A stretch of 64,000 bases of DNA from Collinsella sp. (GTDB taxonomy: Bacteria > Actinomycetota > Coriobacteriia > Coriobacteriales > Coriobacteriaceae): the NCBI GenBank assembly GCA_019425015.1, contig JAHYYJ010000011.1:1-64000 (forward strand), read 5' to 3'. Both the position numbers and the translations under genes were made by a program. The notes under the pieces are model-generated. The model did no database searches, had not been told where the DNA came from, and was given only the letters and a program-made list of their open reading frames with translations. This document shows, in pieces, positions 28,926 to 37,186 of the stretch; the first letter of the stretch is position 1; every line of letters starts with the position of its first letter.

Positions 28926-29084
28926 AAACGAGCCGAAACGGGCCGAATCGATCGGGCCACCTCGCATCCCGCTATCCTCGCCATCTGCCCGAGCGTGCTA
29001 CACTAGCAGCATCTATGCCACCGCGAACGGCTCGGCCCCGCGCCCGCCGCTCGCAAACGAACTTTAAACGCACGAGGGTTGGCC

Positions 29085-30938
29085 ATGCCGCTTTTCTCGC
29101 AACATACCGCCCGGTTCTCGCCGGACGTTCCTTTGGAGGGCACCAGCTCTCGCGAGCTGCTCAAGCGGTACCAGCCGCTCGAGACACTTGCGACCGGCGG
29201 TTTTGGCTCCATCGAGATCTGCCGCGACACGCACCTGCGCCGCCGCGTCGCCATTAAACGCATCCCCCTTATCAACGGTGCCGGCATGCCCGCTAGCGAC
29301 ATCATGGATGTCCTGCGCGAGGCGCACACTGCCGCCATGCTTCAACATCCCAACATCGTGCAGGTCATCGACTTTACGCACGACACAGCCTATGCCTACC
29401 TGGTTATGGAATATGTCGATGGCATGTCGCTGGCCGAGTTTTTGCACCGCGCGGACGGCCACTCACTTACCTTTGACGAGGCCGCGGCCATTGCCGATGC
29501 CCTGGGCCAGGCGCTCACCTTCGCCCACAGTAATGGCGTACTCCACCTGGACATTAAGCCCGCCAACGTGCTCATCGACCACTCGGGCAATGTAAAGCTC
29601 ACCGACTTTGGCATGGCGCGGCTGTCGTCCGCCGGTGGCTTTGGCGGCTCACGCGGCGGCACCATCGGCTACATGCCGCCCGAGCAGCTCGATATCGAGA
29701 CCGGCACGGTCGACGAGCGCGCCGATGTCTTTGCCCTCGCCTGTGTGATCTACGAGGGCCTGTGCGGCAGCGCTCCTTTTATGGCGGCCACGCCCGCCGA
29801 CTCGCTCGGCCGCATCATCGGCGGCGCCACCTATCCCAGCGAGCTGATACCACACTTTCCCCCGGGAGCCGAGGCCGCGCTCATGAGCGCGCTCTCCCCC
29901 ATGCCGCAGGACCGCCCCAACAGCATCGAGGCATTTTGCGACCAGCTCCTTGCCGGTCTGGGCAGCGTGCGCGAAGGCCGTCGCAGCCTGGAGCAAATGG
30001 TTGGCGAACTTTCGGATGACGAGCAGGAGCTCGACGATATCGAGCCGTCGCACTACGAGGACGACACCATCGAAGTCGACCCCGCACTCGGCTGGGCAGG
30101 CACGCGCTGGAGCCATGCGCGCGACTACGCCATGCACGCTATCTCGGCGCTAACGTGCGGCGCCTTTAGCTTTTTGCTGATGCAGACGGCCGGCGTCGCG
30201 GCGCTTCCCGGCCTGGTCATTGCGGCTATCGCGATCGGAGCGGCGGCCGGCCTGGCCCCCCAGATTGGCTCGGCCATCTCGGCTGTGGGCTTTTTGGTGC
30301 TCATGGCAAACGCCACCATGCAGGCACAGGGCGTCCTGTCGATGTTGCCCGTCGCGGTGATCTTTGCCGCCGCCATGTCCGGTTGGTGGATCGCCTGGGG
30401 TCGCACCGAGGCTGCCGCGAGCGCCGCACTCACCTGTGCACTCGCGCTTGGCTGTCTGACCGGCAATACCTTCCTGGCAGCTGGGGTCACCGCCGGCGTC
30501 GCGTCATTTTGGCTCGGCCCGGCAAGCGCCGCCGCGGCAACGGGCATGGGCGCACTTTTTGCCCGTCTGGCCACGGTCGCGCTTTCAGCCGGAGGCGTGC
30601 TGGGGCTCGGTAACGTTGCCGCAGCGCTGGGAGACCCACTCCTTTGGGCTGCCTTTGTGCTGGTAGCGGCAACTGCCGCGGCGTCATCTGCGCTGCTCAA
30701 CGCCCATGCCAAGCGTGCCGATCAGGGCTCAAACCTTGCCGTAATCGCCGCCATCGCTGTCGCCGGCATCGGCTGCGCAGCGGCGTCCTGTCTTGCACAC
30801 CATATGGAAATTGCCAGCCTTGCAGCCGCGGTCGTCGCCAAGGCGGCGGTTGCGGGAACCCTATCCTCTATAATCGTTGGGATATGCCTATATTTGCTCG
30901 GATACCAAAGAACCTATACGGAGAGTGATCTTTCGTGA
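29085..30938 (+). CDS. Membrane Ser/Thr kinase with non-RD catalytic loop
   Basis: A 617-residue protein. Residues about 30-285 form a protein kinase: glycine loop ATGGFGSI, VAIKRI, catalytic loop HLDIKPANVL (His154-Leu-Asp156, a non-RD type), TDFGMARL and GTIGYMPPEQL. After an acidic linker (about 300-340) come some eight to ten hydrophobic helices (345-610) rich in Ala/Gly. ATG 29085 follows GAGGG; an in-frame TTG six bases earlier is less likely. It heads a six-gene plus-strand operon and ends in a GTGA overlap with fhaA. The multi-pass C-terminus is unlike PknA/PknB and may be a sensor. Confidence 0.85.
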   Translation: MPLFSQHTARFSPDVPLEGTSSRELLKRYQPLETLATGGFGSIEICRDTHLRRRVAIKRIPLINGAGMPASDIMDVLREAHTAAMLQHPNIVQVIDFTHDTAYAYLVMEYVDGMSLAEFLHRADGHSLTFDEAAAIADALGQALTFAHSNGVLHLDIKPANVLIDHSGNVKLTDFGMARLSSAGGFGGSRGGTIGYMPPEQLDIETGTVDERADVFALACVIYEGLCGSAPFMAATPADSLGRIIGGATYPSELIPHFPPGAEAALMSALSPMPQDRPNSIEAFCDQLLAGLGSVREGRRSLEQMVGELSDDEQELDDIEPSHYEDDTIEVDPALGWAGTRWSHARDYAMHAISALTCGAFSFLLMQTAGVAALPGLVIAAIAIGAAAGLAPQIGSAISAVGFLVLMANATMQAQGVLSMLPVAVIFAAAMSGWWIAWGRTEAAASAALTCALALGCLTGNTFLAAGVTAGVASFWLGPASAAAATGMGALFARLATVALSAGGVLGLGNVAAALGDPLLWAAFVLVAATAAASSALLNAHAKRADQGSNLAVIAAIAVAGIGCAAASCLAHHMEIASLAAAVVAKAAVAGTLSSIIVGICLYLLGYQRTYTESDLS

Positions 30939-31948
30939 ACTTCCTGAACATCTTCGAGGACCACGTGGCCGGCATCTTCGGTGCCACCCGTGCCCCGTTC
31001 TCCTTTAAGAAGCTTGCCAAGCAGGCCGCTCGCGACATGGAGGATCAGACTCTGGTGATCAACGGCGTCAACACGGCGCCGGCACTCTATACCATCCTGA
31101 TCGCCGCCGACGACGATCCCATGCTCGCCCCGTTCTACCCCGAGCTTTCGCGCGAGGTCCGCGAGTTTGTGAAGGCGCAGGCCGAAAAGCGCCGCTATGT
31201 CTTTGTCGGCGAGCCCCTCGTGCGCTTTATGATCGATCCGCAGCTGCGCGCCGGCAAGTTCTCGGTCTTTGCCGAGAACGTCGATGCCCCCACGCTCGGC
31301 CGCCTGTACGAAGAAGAGCGCGCCTATCAAAACGGTCTGGGCCAAAACAACTCCGCGGCAAGCCGTGCCGCCAGCGCCCCGCGCGCCGGCCAGCAGCAGT
31401 TTGCTGCCCCGCAGCAGCAGCGCCCCGCCGCCATGCCCCAGCAGCAGCCGACGCCTCGCGCCGCCGCTCCCGACCCGCTTGCCGTGGCAGACCCCTTCGC
31501 GCCTAGCGTCCCCGACCCCGCCGCAGCACCCATCCCGGTGCCGCAGACCGTCTCGCGCGACGCGCTTGCCGGCATGGGCGGAGCCGCCGCGACCGGTGCC
31601 GCCGTGGGCCTAGGCGCCGCAGCCGGCATCGCCTCCAACATGGCGAGCACTCGCGCCCCGCAGCGCCCGCTCGCCCAGCTCGTCGACGTCGTGAGCGGCG
31701 AGAGCCATAGCATCACCTCCGCACAGGTGACTATCGGTCGCGAGCGCTCGGTTTCCGATATTGCCCTGCGCGACCCCAACGTGTCGCGCCGCCACGCCCA
31801 GCTCACCTTTACGGGCTCGGATTGGTCGATCGAGGACCTCAATTCCACCAACGGCACGCTCGTCAACAACCGCCGCATTACGCGCTGCCCGCTGCGCAAC
31901 GGCGATCTGCTGACGTTTGGCCTGAGCACCTTTGAATTTAGGGGATAG
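30935..31948 (+). CDS. fhaA: FhaA-like protein (DUF3662 + FHA)
   Basis: A 337-residue protein: N-terminal DUF3662/FhaA-N domain (residues 1-120, MNFLNIFEDHVAGIF), a Gln/Pro/Ala-rich linker (about 130-240) and a C-terminal FHA domain (about 250-335) with IGRERSVSDI, VSRRHAQLTF and LNSTNGTLVNN. In mycobacteria FhaA binds phosphorylated partners of cell-wall synthesis such as MviN. The start GTG overlaps the kinase stop (GTGA). Confidence 0.9.
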   Translation: MNFLNIFEDHVAGIFGATRAPFSFKKLAKQAARDMEDQTLVINGVNTAPALYTILIAADDDPMLAPFYPELSREVREFVKAQAEKRRYVFVGEPLVRFMIDPQLRAGKFSVFAENVDAPTLGRLYEEERAYQNGLGQNNSAASRAASAPRAGQQQFAAPQQQRPAAMPQQQPTPRAAAPDPLAVADPFAPSVPDPAAAPIPVPQTVSRDALAGMGGAAATGAAVGLGAAAGIASNMASTRAPQRPLAQLVDVVSGESHSITSAQVTIGRERSVSDIALRDPNVSRRHAQLTFTGSDWSIEDLNSTNGTLVNNRRITRCPLRNGDLLTFGLSTFEFRG

Positions 31949-31954
31949 TCTCTT

Positions 31955-32371
31955 ATGAACATCGATATCGTCCTTTTTGCAGGCCGCATCGTCCTGGTCG
32001 CCCTGCTCTATATCTTCCTGTTCGCCGTCATGAAGACCGGCGTGGGACTTGTGCGCGGACAGCGCCGCGACTCGGCTATCTGGACGATCGATGTGGACAA
32101 GGGTCCGCGCGGTATCCGCGGCATCCACGTAGACATGCTCGGCCCCGTCATCGTCGGTCGCTCGCCATCTTCGGACATCTGCATCAACGAACCGTTCGTC
32201 TCGGCCTCGCATGCGCGCTTTTCGCTGCAGGGCCCGGCGCTCATCATCGAAGACCTCAACTCGCTTAACGGCACGCTCGTCAACGGCCGCCAGCTTGTGG
32301 AGCCCGCAACGCTGCGCGAGGGCGACGAAGTCCAGATTGGCGACGTGGTCATGAAGGTGAACCGTCGATGA
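31955..32371 (+). CDS. fhaB: FhaB-like membrane-anchored FHA protein
   Basis: A 138-residue protein with one N-terminal transmembrane helix (about residues 5-28) and a C-terminal FHA domain (VGRSPSSDI, VSASHARFSL, LNSLNGTLVNGR). This is the usual FhaB/FipA arrangement beside pstP and rodA in Actinobacteria. It overlaps the phosphatase start by four bases. Confidence 0.9.
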   Translation: MNIDIVLFAGRIVLVALLYIFLFAVMKTGVGLVRGQRRDSAIWTIDVDKGPRGIRGIHVDMLGPVIVGRSPSSDICINEPFVSASHARFSLQGPALIIEDLNSLNGTLVNGRQLVEPATLREGDEVQIGDVVMKVNRR

Positions 32372-34167
32372 TCGACGAGGAGAACAAGTCCGCGACTATG
32401 ACCGAGGCACCGGCTGCCGCCACAGCTGCGCCGGCCCACGCCGCTCCGGCGGGCTCCGCACCCGTGGAACCCGAGGACACCGTGTTCTCCCTGCCTCTTT
32501 CGCATGTAACGCATGATATTTCGGATCTCGCCGATAACGAGGACGAAGAGGATACCGTAGCGGCACCCATCGGCGCACATGCCGCGGAACAGCCCACAGC
32601 GCCCGAAGCAACCCCGGCGCCAGCTCACTTTGCAGAGCCTGTCGCCGCGGCAATCAACGAGAGCGCTGCGGTGTTTGCGGCACCCGAGCCCGCCGCGCCG
32701 GCGTTTCCCATAGCCCCGGCATCCGAGGTTGCGCCCGTGTCTACGCCGGCGCCCGAGCCTATAGACGTCAGCCCGCAAGACGACGAGTCGACCGCCCGCG
32801 TGTCCGAGGAGCCCGACTCCCCGGACACCGGCGATTCCGAATCAAACGCCGAGACCGACACCGTCTCTCCCGGTGACACAGCCGAGATCGACGTAGCCGC
32901 CGTTGAAGCCAAGCTCAAAGACCCCGGCTCGACCATGAGCTTTGAGCCCCTGACCGAGGAGCGCATCGAGACCGACTCGACCTATGATGCCGGCACCACC
33001 ACGCAACTCATGTGGGGTGCCCGCTCCGACGTTGGCTGTGTGCGCCCGCACAATGAGGATTCCTACCTGGTGCAGTCGCCGCTCTTTTGCGTATGCGACG
33101 GCATGGGCGGTCACGCCGCCGGCGAGGTAGCCTCTTCCATCGCCGTCGAGACTATTGCCAAGACGGCCCCGCAGTCCGCCGACGCAGCACGCCTGGCGGC
33201 AGCCGTCGAGGCAGCTAACGCCGCCGTAATCGAGGCGGCCCTGAACGGCCTAGGCAAGCCCGGCATGGGCTGCACAGCCACTTGCGCCTATATCGAAAAC
33301 GACACGCTCGCCATCGCCCACGTGGGCGACTCTCGCGCCTACCTGCTCCACGAGGGCACGCTCATCCGCGTGACCCGCGACCACTCCTACGTGGAGGAGC
33401 TCGTGGACGCCGGCGAGATCACGGCAGACGAGGCTCGCGTCCACCCCAACCGTTCGGTCATCACCCGTGCGCTGGGCTCAGACCCCGCCATGTATGCCGA
33501 CCACTTCACTCTGCATATCGAGGAAGGCGACCGCCTGATACTGTGCTCTGACGGCCTTTCGAGCATGATTCCCGATAGCGATATCGAGAACATCGCCACG
33601 CAGTCCTCAACCGCGCAAATCTGCGTTGACAACCTAGTGGACGCGGCGCTTGCCGCCGGCGGCCACGACAACGTGACCGTAGTAGTCGTTGACCTGGTTG
33701 ACGATGGCGTTATGCGCGAGGCGCAACGCGTGCGTCGCCGCAACGTCACCATCGGCGTCGTCTTAGGTCTCGTCTTGGTGCTGGCGGCTGCCATCTGGGC
33801 CTACACGGGTGTCACCGGCTCGTACTACCTGGGTACCTACCAGGGCAATGTCGCCGTCTGGCGCGGCCTTCCCGGCAAGCCGCTCGGACTCAAGCTTCAC
33901 TGGCTCGAAAGCGAAACCAGTATCAAGCTGTCCGACCTGCCCGAAGACACGCAAAACCGCCTCAAGGCGGGTATTCCGCAAACAAGTGTCGACGATGCGC
34001 AGGACACGATATCCAAGTACCGCCACCAGATCGACGAGGAGCAGACCCGCCAGGTGATCGACGCGCAAACGATTCGCGACAACACCGACCAGAGATCGAC
34101 CTCCGAATCAGATTCCGAGAAAACCGCCGAACAGTCCGCCGAGGCCGAAGCCTCCGATAAGAATTAG
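32368..34167 (+). CDS. pstP: PP2C-family Ser/Thr phosphatase with long acidic N-terminal extension
   Basis: A 599-residue protein that reverses the kinases' phosphorylations. Residues 1-215 are a disordered Pro/Ala/Glu/Asp-rich extension not found in typical PstP. The PP2C domain (about 216-455) shows DVGCVRPHNED, CDGMGGHAAGE, HVGDSRAYL, LCSDGLSSM and GGHDNVTVV, i.e. the metal-binding Asp residues. One transmembrane helix (about 462-480) and a charged extracytoplasmic C-terminus follow. The start overlaps the fhaB stop (ATGA). Confidence 0.92.
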   Translation: MIDEENKSATMTEAPAAATAAPAHAAPAGSAPVEPEDTVFSLPLSHVTHDISDLADNEDEEDTVAAPIGAHAAEQPTAPEATPAPAHFAEPVAAAINESAAVFAAPEPAAPAFPIAPASEVAPVSTPAPEPIDVSPQDDESTARVSEEPDSPDTGDSESNAETDTVSPGDTAEIDVAAVEAKLKDPGSTMSFEPLTEERIETDSTYDAGTTTQLMWGARSDVGCVRPHNEDSYLVQSPLFCVCDGMGGHAAGEVASSIAVETIAKTAPQSADAARLAAAVEAANAAVIEAALNGLGKPGMGCTATCAYIENDTLAIAHVGDSRAYLLHEGTLIRVTRDHSYVEELVDAGEITADEARVHPNRSVITRALGSDPAMYADHFTLHIEEGDRLILCSDGLSSMIPDSDIENIATQSSTAQICVDNLVDAALAAGGHDNVTVVVVDLVDDGVMREAQRVRRRNVTIGVVLGLVLVLAAAIWAYTGVTGSYYLGTYQGNVAVWRGLPGKPLGLKLHWLESETSIKLSDLPEDTQNRLKAGIPQTSVDDAQDTISKYRHQIDEEQTRQVIDAQTIRDNTDQRSTSESDSEKTAEQSAEAEASDKN

Positions 34168-34183
34168 AAAGGGAGTGCCGCTT

Positions 34184-37054
34184 ATGAGTCGCCGCAACAC
34201 CGAACTGCTCTTGCTCATCGCCTCGGCGTTCCCCGTCATCCTGCTGTATGCGATGTACGTGCTCACCGCGGGCGCCGCCATCTCCTTTGAGACGCTCGCC
34301 GTGCCGATCGGCCTCTTTGCCGCCTTCGCCGCGGCACATATCGCCGTGCGCATCTTGGCGCCCGGCGCCGACCCCGCCATCCTACCCATCGTATTTATAC
34401 TTTCGGGCATCGGCATCACGTTCGTGACACGCCTCGCCCCCGCTCTCGCCATCTCACAGCTCATCATCCTGTTTGTCTCGGTGGCCCTGATGGTGGGAAC
34501 GCTCGCACTGGTCAAAAACCTCGACGTGGTCATGCGCTACAAGTACACCTTTGGCATCATCGGCATCATCCTGCTGATGCTGCCCATCTTTATCGGCACC
34601 ACGATCTCGGGCTCCAAGCTGTGGATTCGCATCGCGGGCTTTACCATCCAGCCTGGCGAGTTCGCCAAGGTCTTTATCGTGCTGTTCCTGGCCGGGTACC
34701 TGGCCGAGAACCGCGAGCTGCTCTCCATCTCCAACCGCAAGATCCTGGGCTTTAAGATCCCTCGCCTGCGACTGCTGCTGCCGCTGTTTGCCGTGTGGGG
34801 TGTGTGCCTGCTCGTCGTCGTCTTCGAACGCGACCTGGGTTCGGCCGTGCTGTTCTACACCATCTTCTTGCTGATGCTCTACGTTGCCACGGGGCGCTTT
34901 TCGTATGTCGTTATCGGCCTTGCGCTCTTAGCCGTTGGAGCTGTGGGCGCCTACAAGTTCCTGTCTCACGTTCAGGTGCGTTTCCAGGTTTGGGTCGATC
35001 CGTTTAAGGACGCCCAGGGCCAGGGCTACCAGATCGTCCAGTCGCTCTTCTCGCTTGCCGATGGCGGCCTGGTCGGTGTTGGCATCGGCAACGGCATGGC
35101 CAACAACATCCCCGTCGTCGAGTCCGACTTTATCTTTTCGGCTATCGGCGAGGAGATGGGCCTTTTGGGCGGCGGCGCCGTGCTCATCCTGTTTATGCTT
35201 TTTGCCGTGCGTGGCCTCACCACGGCTGCCCGCGCTAAATCCGACCTTGCCGCCTTTAGCGCCACCGGTCTTACGGCAGCCATCAGCTTCCAGGCCTTCT
35301 TGATCGTTGGCGGCGTAACCCGCCTGATCCCGCTGACCGGCGTCACCCTGCCCTTTATGAGCCAGGGCGGCTCCTCGCTGCTGGCAAGCTTTATCATCGT
35401 CGCGCTCCTGCTGCGCGCCGGTGACGAGGCGACCGGACGCGAGGCCGAGCTTACCGGCACCGGCACCATGGCCGCCATCACCGATGATCAGGTCGCATCT
35501 GCCGCCGCCCCGACGGGCACGCGCTTTGCCACCTCGTCTTCCTACGGCAGCGGCAGCCATTCCGTCGGCTCGCGCATGCGCCGTCGCCTGCTCGACACGC
35601 CTGAATCCGGTGTGCTCGGCCGCGTTGCGCTCGCCAACCGTCTAACCCGTGCGGTGCTCGCCTTTACGGCGCTGTTCGCCATCCTTATCGGCAACCTCAC
35701 CTATGTCCAGGTCATTAAGGCCAAGGACTATCAGGACATGCCGACCAACAACCACACCATCGCCCGCTCCAAGTACATCCAGCGCGGCTCCATCATCACG
35801 TCCGACGGCGTGACGCTGGCCGAGTCGCTGCAGCAGGAGGACGGCACCTACGTACGCTCCTACCCCAACGGTAACCTGGCAGCGCACGTGGTTGGCTACG
35901 TGAGCCAGCAGTATGGCACCACCGCCATCGAGAGCGTCATGAACGACACGCTCACCGGTTCTAAGGACTACTCCAGCTGGAACAACGCCATCGCGTCGCT
36001 CGCGGGCCAGACCCAGCCGGGCAACACCGCCAAGCTCACCATCGACTCGCGTATCCAGACGGCGGCCGAGCAGGCACTCAAGGGCTTTAAGGGCGCTGTA
36101 GTGGTCATCGACCCGCGTACCGGCGCGGTACTCGCATGTGCCAGCTCGCCCACCTACGACAACACCAACATCGACGCCCTGCTGCAGGCGGGCGGCGGCG
36201 AGGACGGCTCCATGTACAATCGCGCCATGGACGCGCTGTACACGCCGGGCTCCACGTTTAAGGTCGTTACGCTTTCCGCGGCACTCGAGACCGGTACCGC
36301 CAGCCTTACCAGCACCTACCAGGCGCCCGGCTCCATGGACATCGGCAACGCACCGGTCACCAACTATGCCAACGAGAGCTACGGCACCATCAGCCTGCAG
36401 CAGGCCTTTGCCGTGTCCTCCAACGTCGTCTTTGGCCAGGTGGCAAACGAAGTTGGCGCAAACACGCTCGTGCAGTTTGCCAACGCCTTTGGCTACGGCC
36501 AAAAGCTCGGCCAGGACCTGACCTCCGCGGCCTCCATCATGGCCGACCCGTCGCTCATGACCGAGTGGGAGACCGCCTGGGCCGGCGCCGGCCAGCCTGT
36601 CGGCATGGACCACACGCCCGGGCCGCAGACCACCGTCATGCAAAACGCCGTGATTGCCGCCGCCATCGCTAACAGTGGCGTGGTCATGGACCCGTACTTT
36701 GTAGCCCAGGTACTCGCCCCGGACGGAACTGTGGTCAAGACCACGCAGTCCCGCTCGCTGGGTCAGGCCGTCAGCTCCGCCACGGCCGACCAGGTCAAGC
36801 AGGCCATGCTCGCCGTCGTCCAGTCCGGTACCGGCACCGATGCCCAGGTCCCCGGCGTCAAGGTCGCCGGCAAGACCGGCTCGGCCGAGACCGGCGGCAC
36901 CAACGTCAACTCGATGTTCGTTGGCTTTGCGCCTTACGATTCACCCACGGTCGCCATCTCGGTGGCCTTGGAGGATTACGAGAAGCATGACGTCAAGGCG
37001 GCCAAGATTGCCGGCATCGTCCTGACCGCGGCGCTTGCCGCACAGGGAGCGTGA
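34184..37054 (+). CDS. Fused SEDS glycosyltransferase and class B penicillin-binding protein
   Basis: A 956-residue fusion of RodA/FtsW and PBP2/FtsI-type transpeptidase, normally separate genes. Residues about 5-425 form the polytopic SEDS domain (GSKLWIRI, QPGEFAKV, FERDLGSAVL, GVTLPFMSQGGSS). A basic cytoplasmic linker and one helix (about 500-520) lead to the PBP half. Transpeptidase motifs are complete: SxxK at Ser690 (PGSTFK), SSN at 745-747 and KTG at 897-899. It should polymerise and crosslink peptidoglycan at the membrane. The start at 34184 has AAGGGAG upstream. It lies between the phosphatase and the PASTA kinase. Confidence 0.95.
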   Translation: MSRRNTELLLLIASAFPVILLYAMYVLTAGAAISFETLAVPIGLFAAFAAAHIAVRILAPGADPAILPIVFILSGIGITFVTRLAPALAISQLIILFVSVALMVGTLALVKNLDVVMRYKYTFGIIGIILLMLPIFIGTTISGSKLWIRIAGFTIQPGEFAKVFIVLFLAGYLAENRELLSISNRKILGFKIPRLRLLLPLFAVWGVCLLVVVFERDLGSAVLFYTIFLLMLYVATGRFSYVVIGLALLAVGAVGAYKFLSHVQVRFQVWVDPFKDAQGQGYQIVQSLFSLADGGLVGVGIGNGMANNIPVVESDFIFSAIGEEMGLLGGGAVLILFMLFAVRGLTTAARAKSDLAAFSATGLTAAISFQAFLIVGGVTRLIPLTGVTLPFMSQGGSSLLASFIIVALLLRAGDEATGREAELTGTGTMAAITDDQVASAAAPTGTRFATSSSYGSGSHSVGSRMRRRLLDTPESGVLGRVALANRLTRAVLAFTALFAILIGNLTYVQVIKAKDYQDMPTNNHTIARSKYIQRGSIITSDGVTLAESLQQEDGTYVRSYPNGNLAAHVVGYVSQQYGTTAIESVMNDTLTGSKDYSSWNNAIASLAGQTQPGNTAKLTIDSRIQTAAEQALKGFKGAVVVIDPRTGAVLACASSPTYDNTNIDALLQAGGGEDGSMYNRAMDALYTPGSTFKVVTLSAALETGTASLTSTYQAPGSMDIGNAPVTNYANESYGTISLQQAFAVSSNVVFGQVANEVGANTLVQFANAFGYGQKLGQDLTSAASIMADPSLMTEWETAWAGAGQPVGMDHTPGPQTTVMQNAVIAAAIANSGVVMDPYFVAQVLAPDGTVVKTTQSRSLGQAVSSATADQVKQAMLAVVQSGTGTDAQVPGVKVAGKTGSAETGGTNVNSMFVGFAPYDSPTVAISVALEDYEKHDVKAAKIAGIVLTAALAAQGA

Positions 37055-37186
37055 TGTCCATGATCGAATCGGACACCCGAGGCACGCCGCGGCCGAAGAG
37101 TTAGCGGCAACGCGCCACACGGCCCCAGCGGCCACATCGTAGGTACTACACACATCGTTGAGCGAATAGTTATGTTAGGAGCAGGA

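Noticed and set aside
28646..29084. A small gene between the LuxR regulator and the kinase
   Set aside because: Openings there (up to 135 codons) run through the repeat array in several frames and have no convincing SD.
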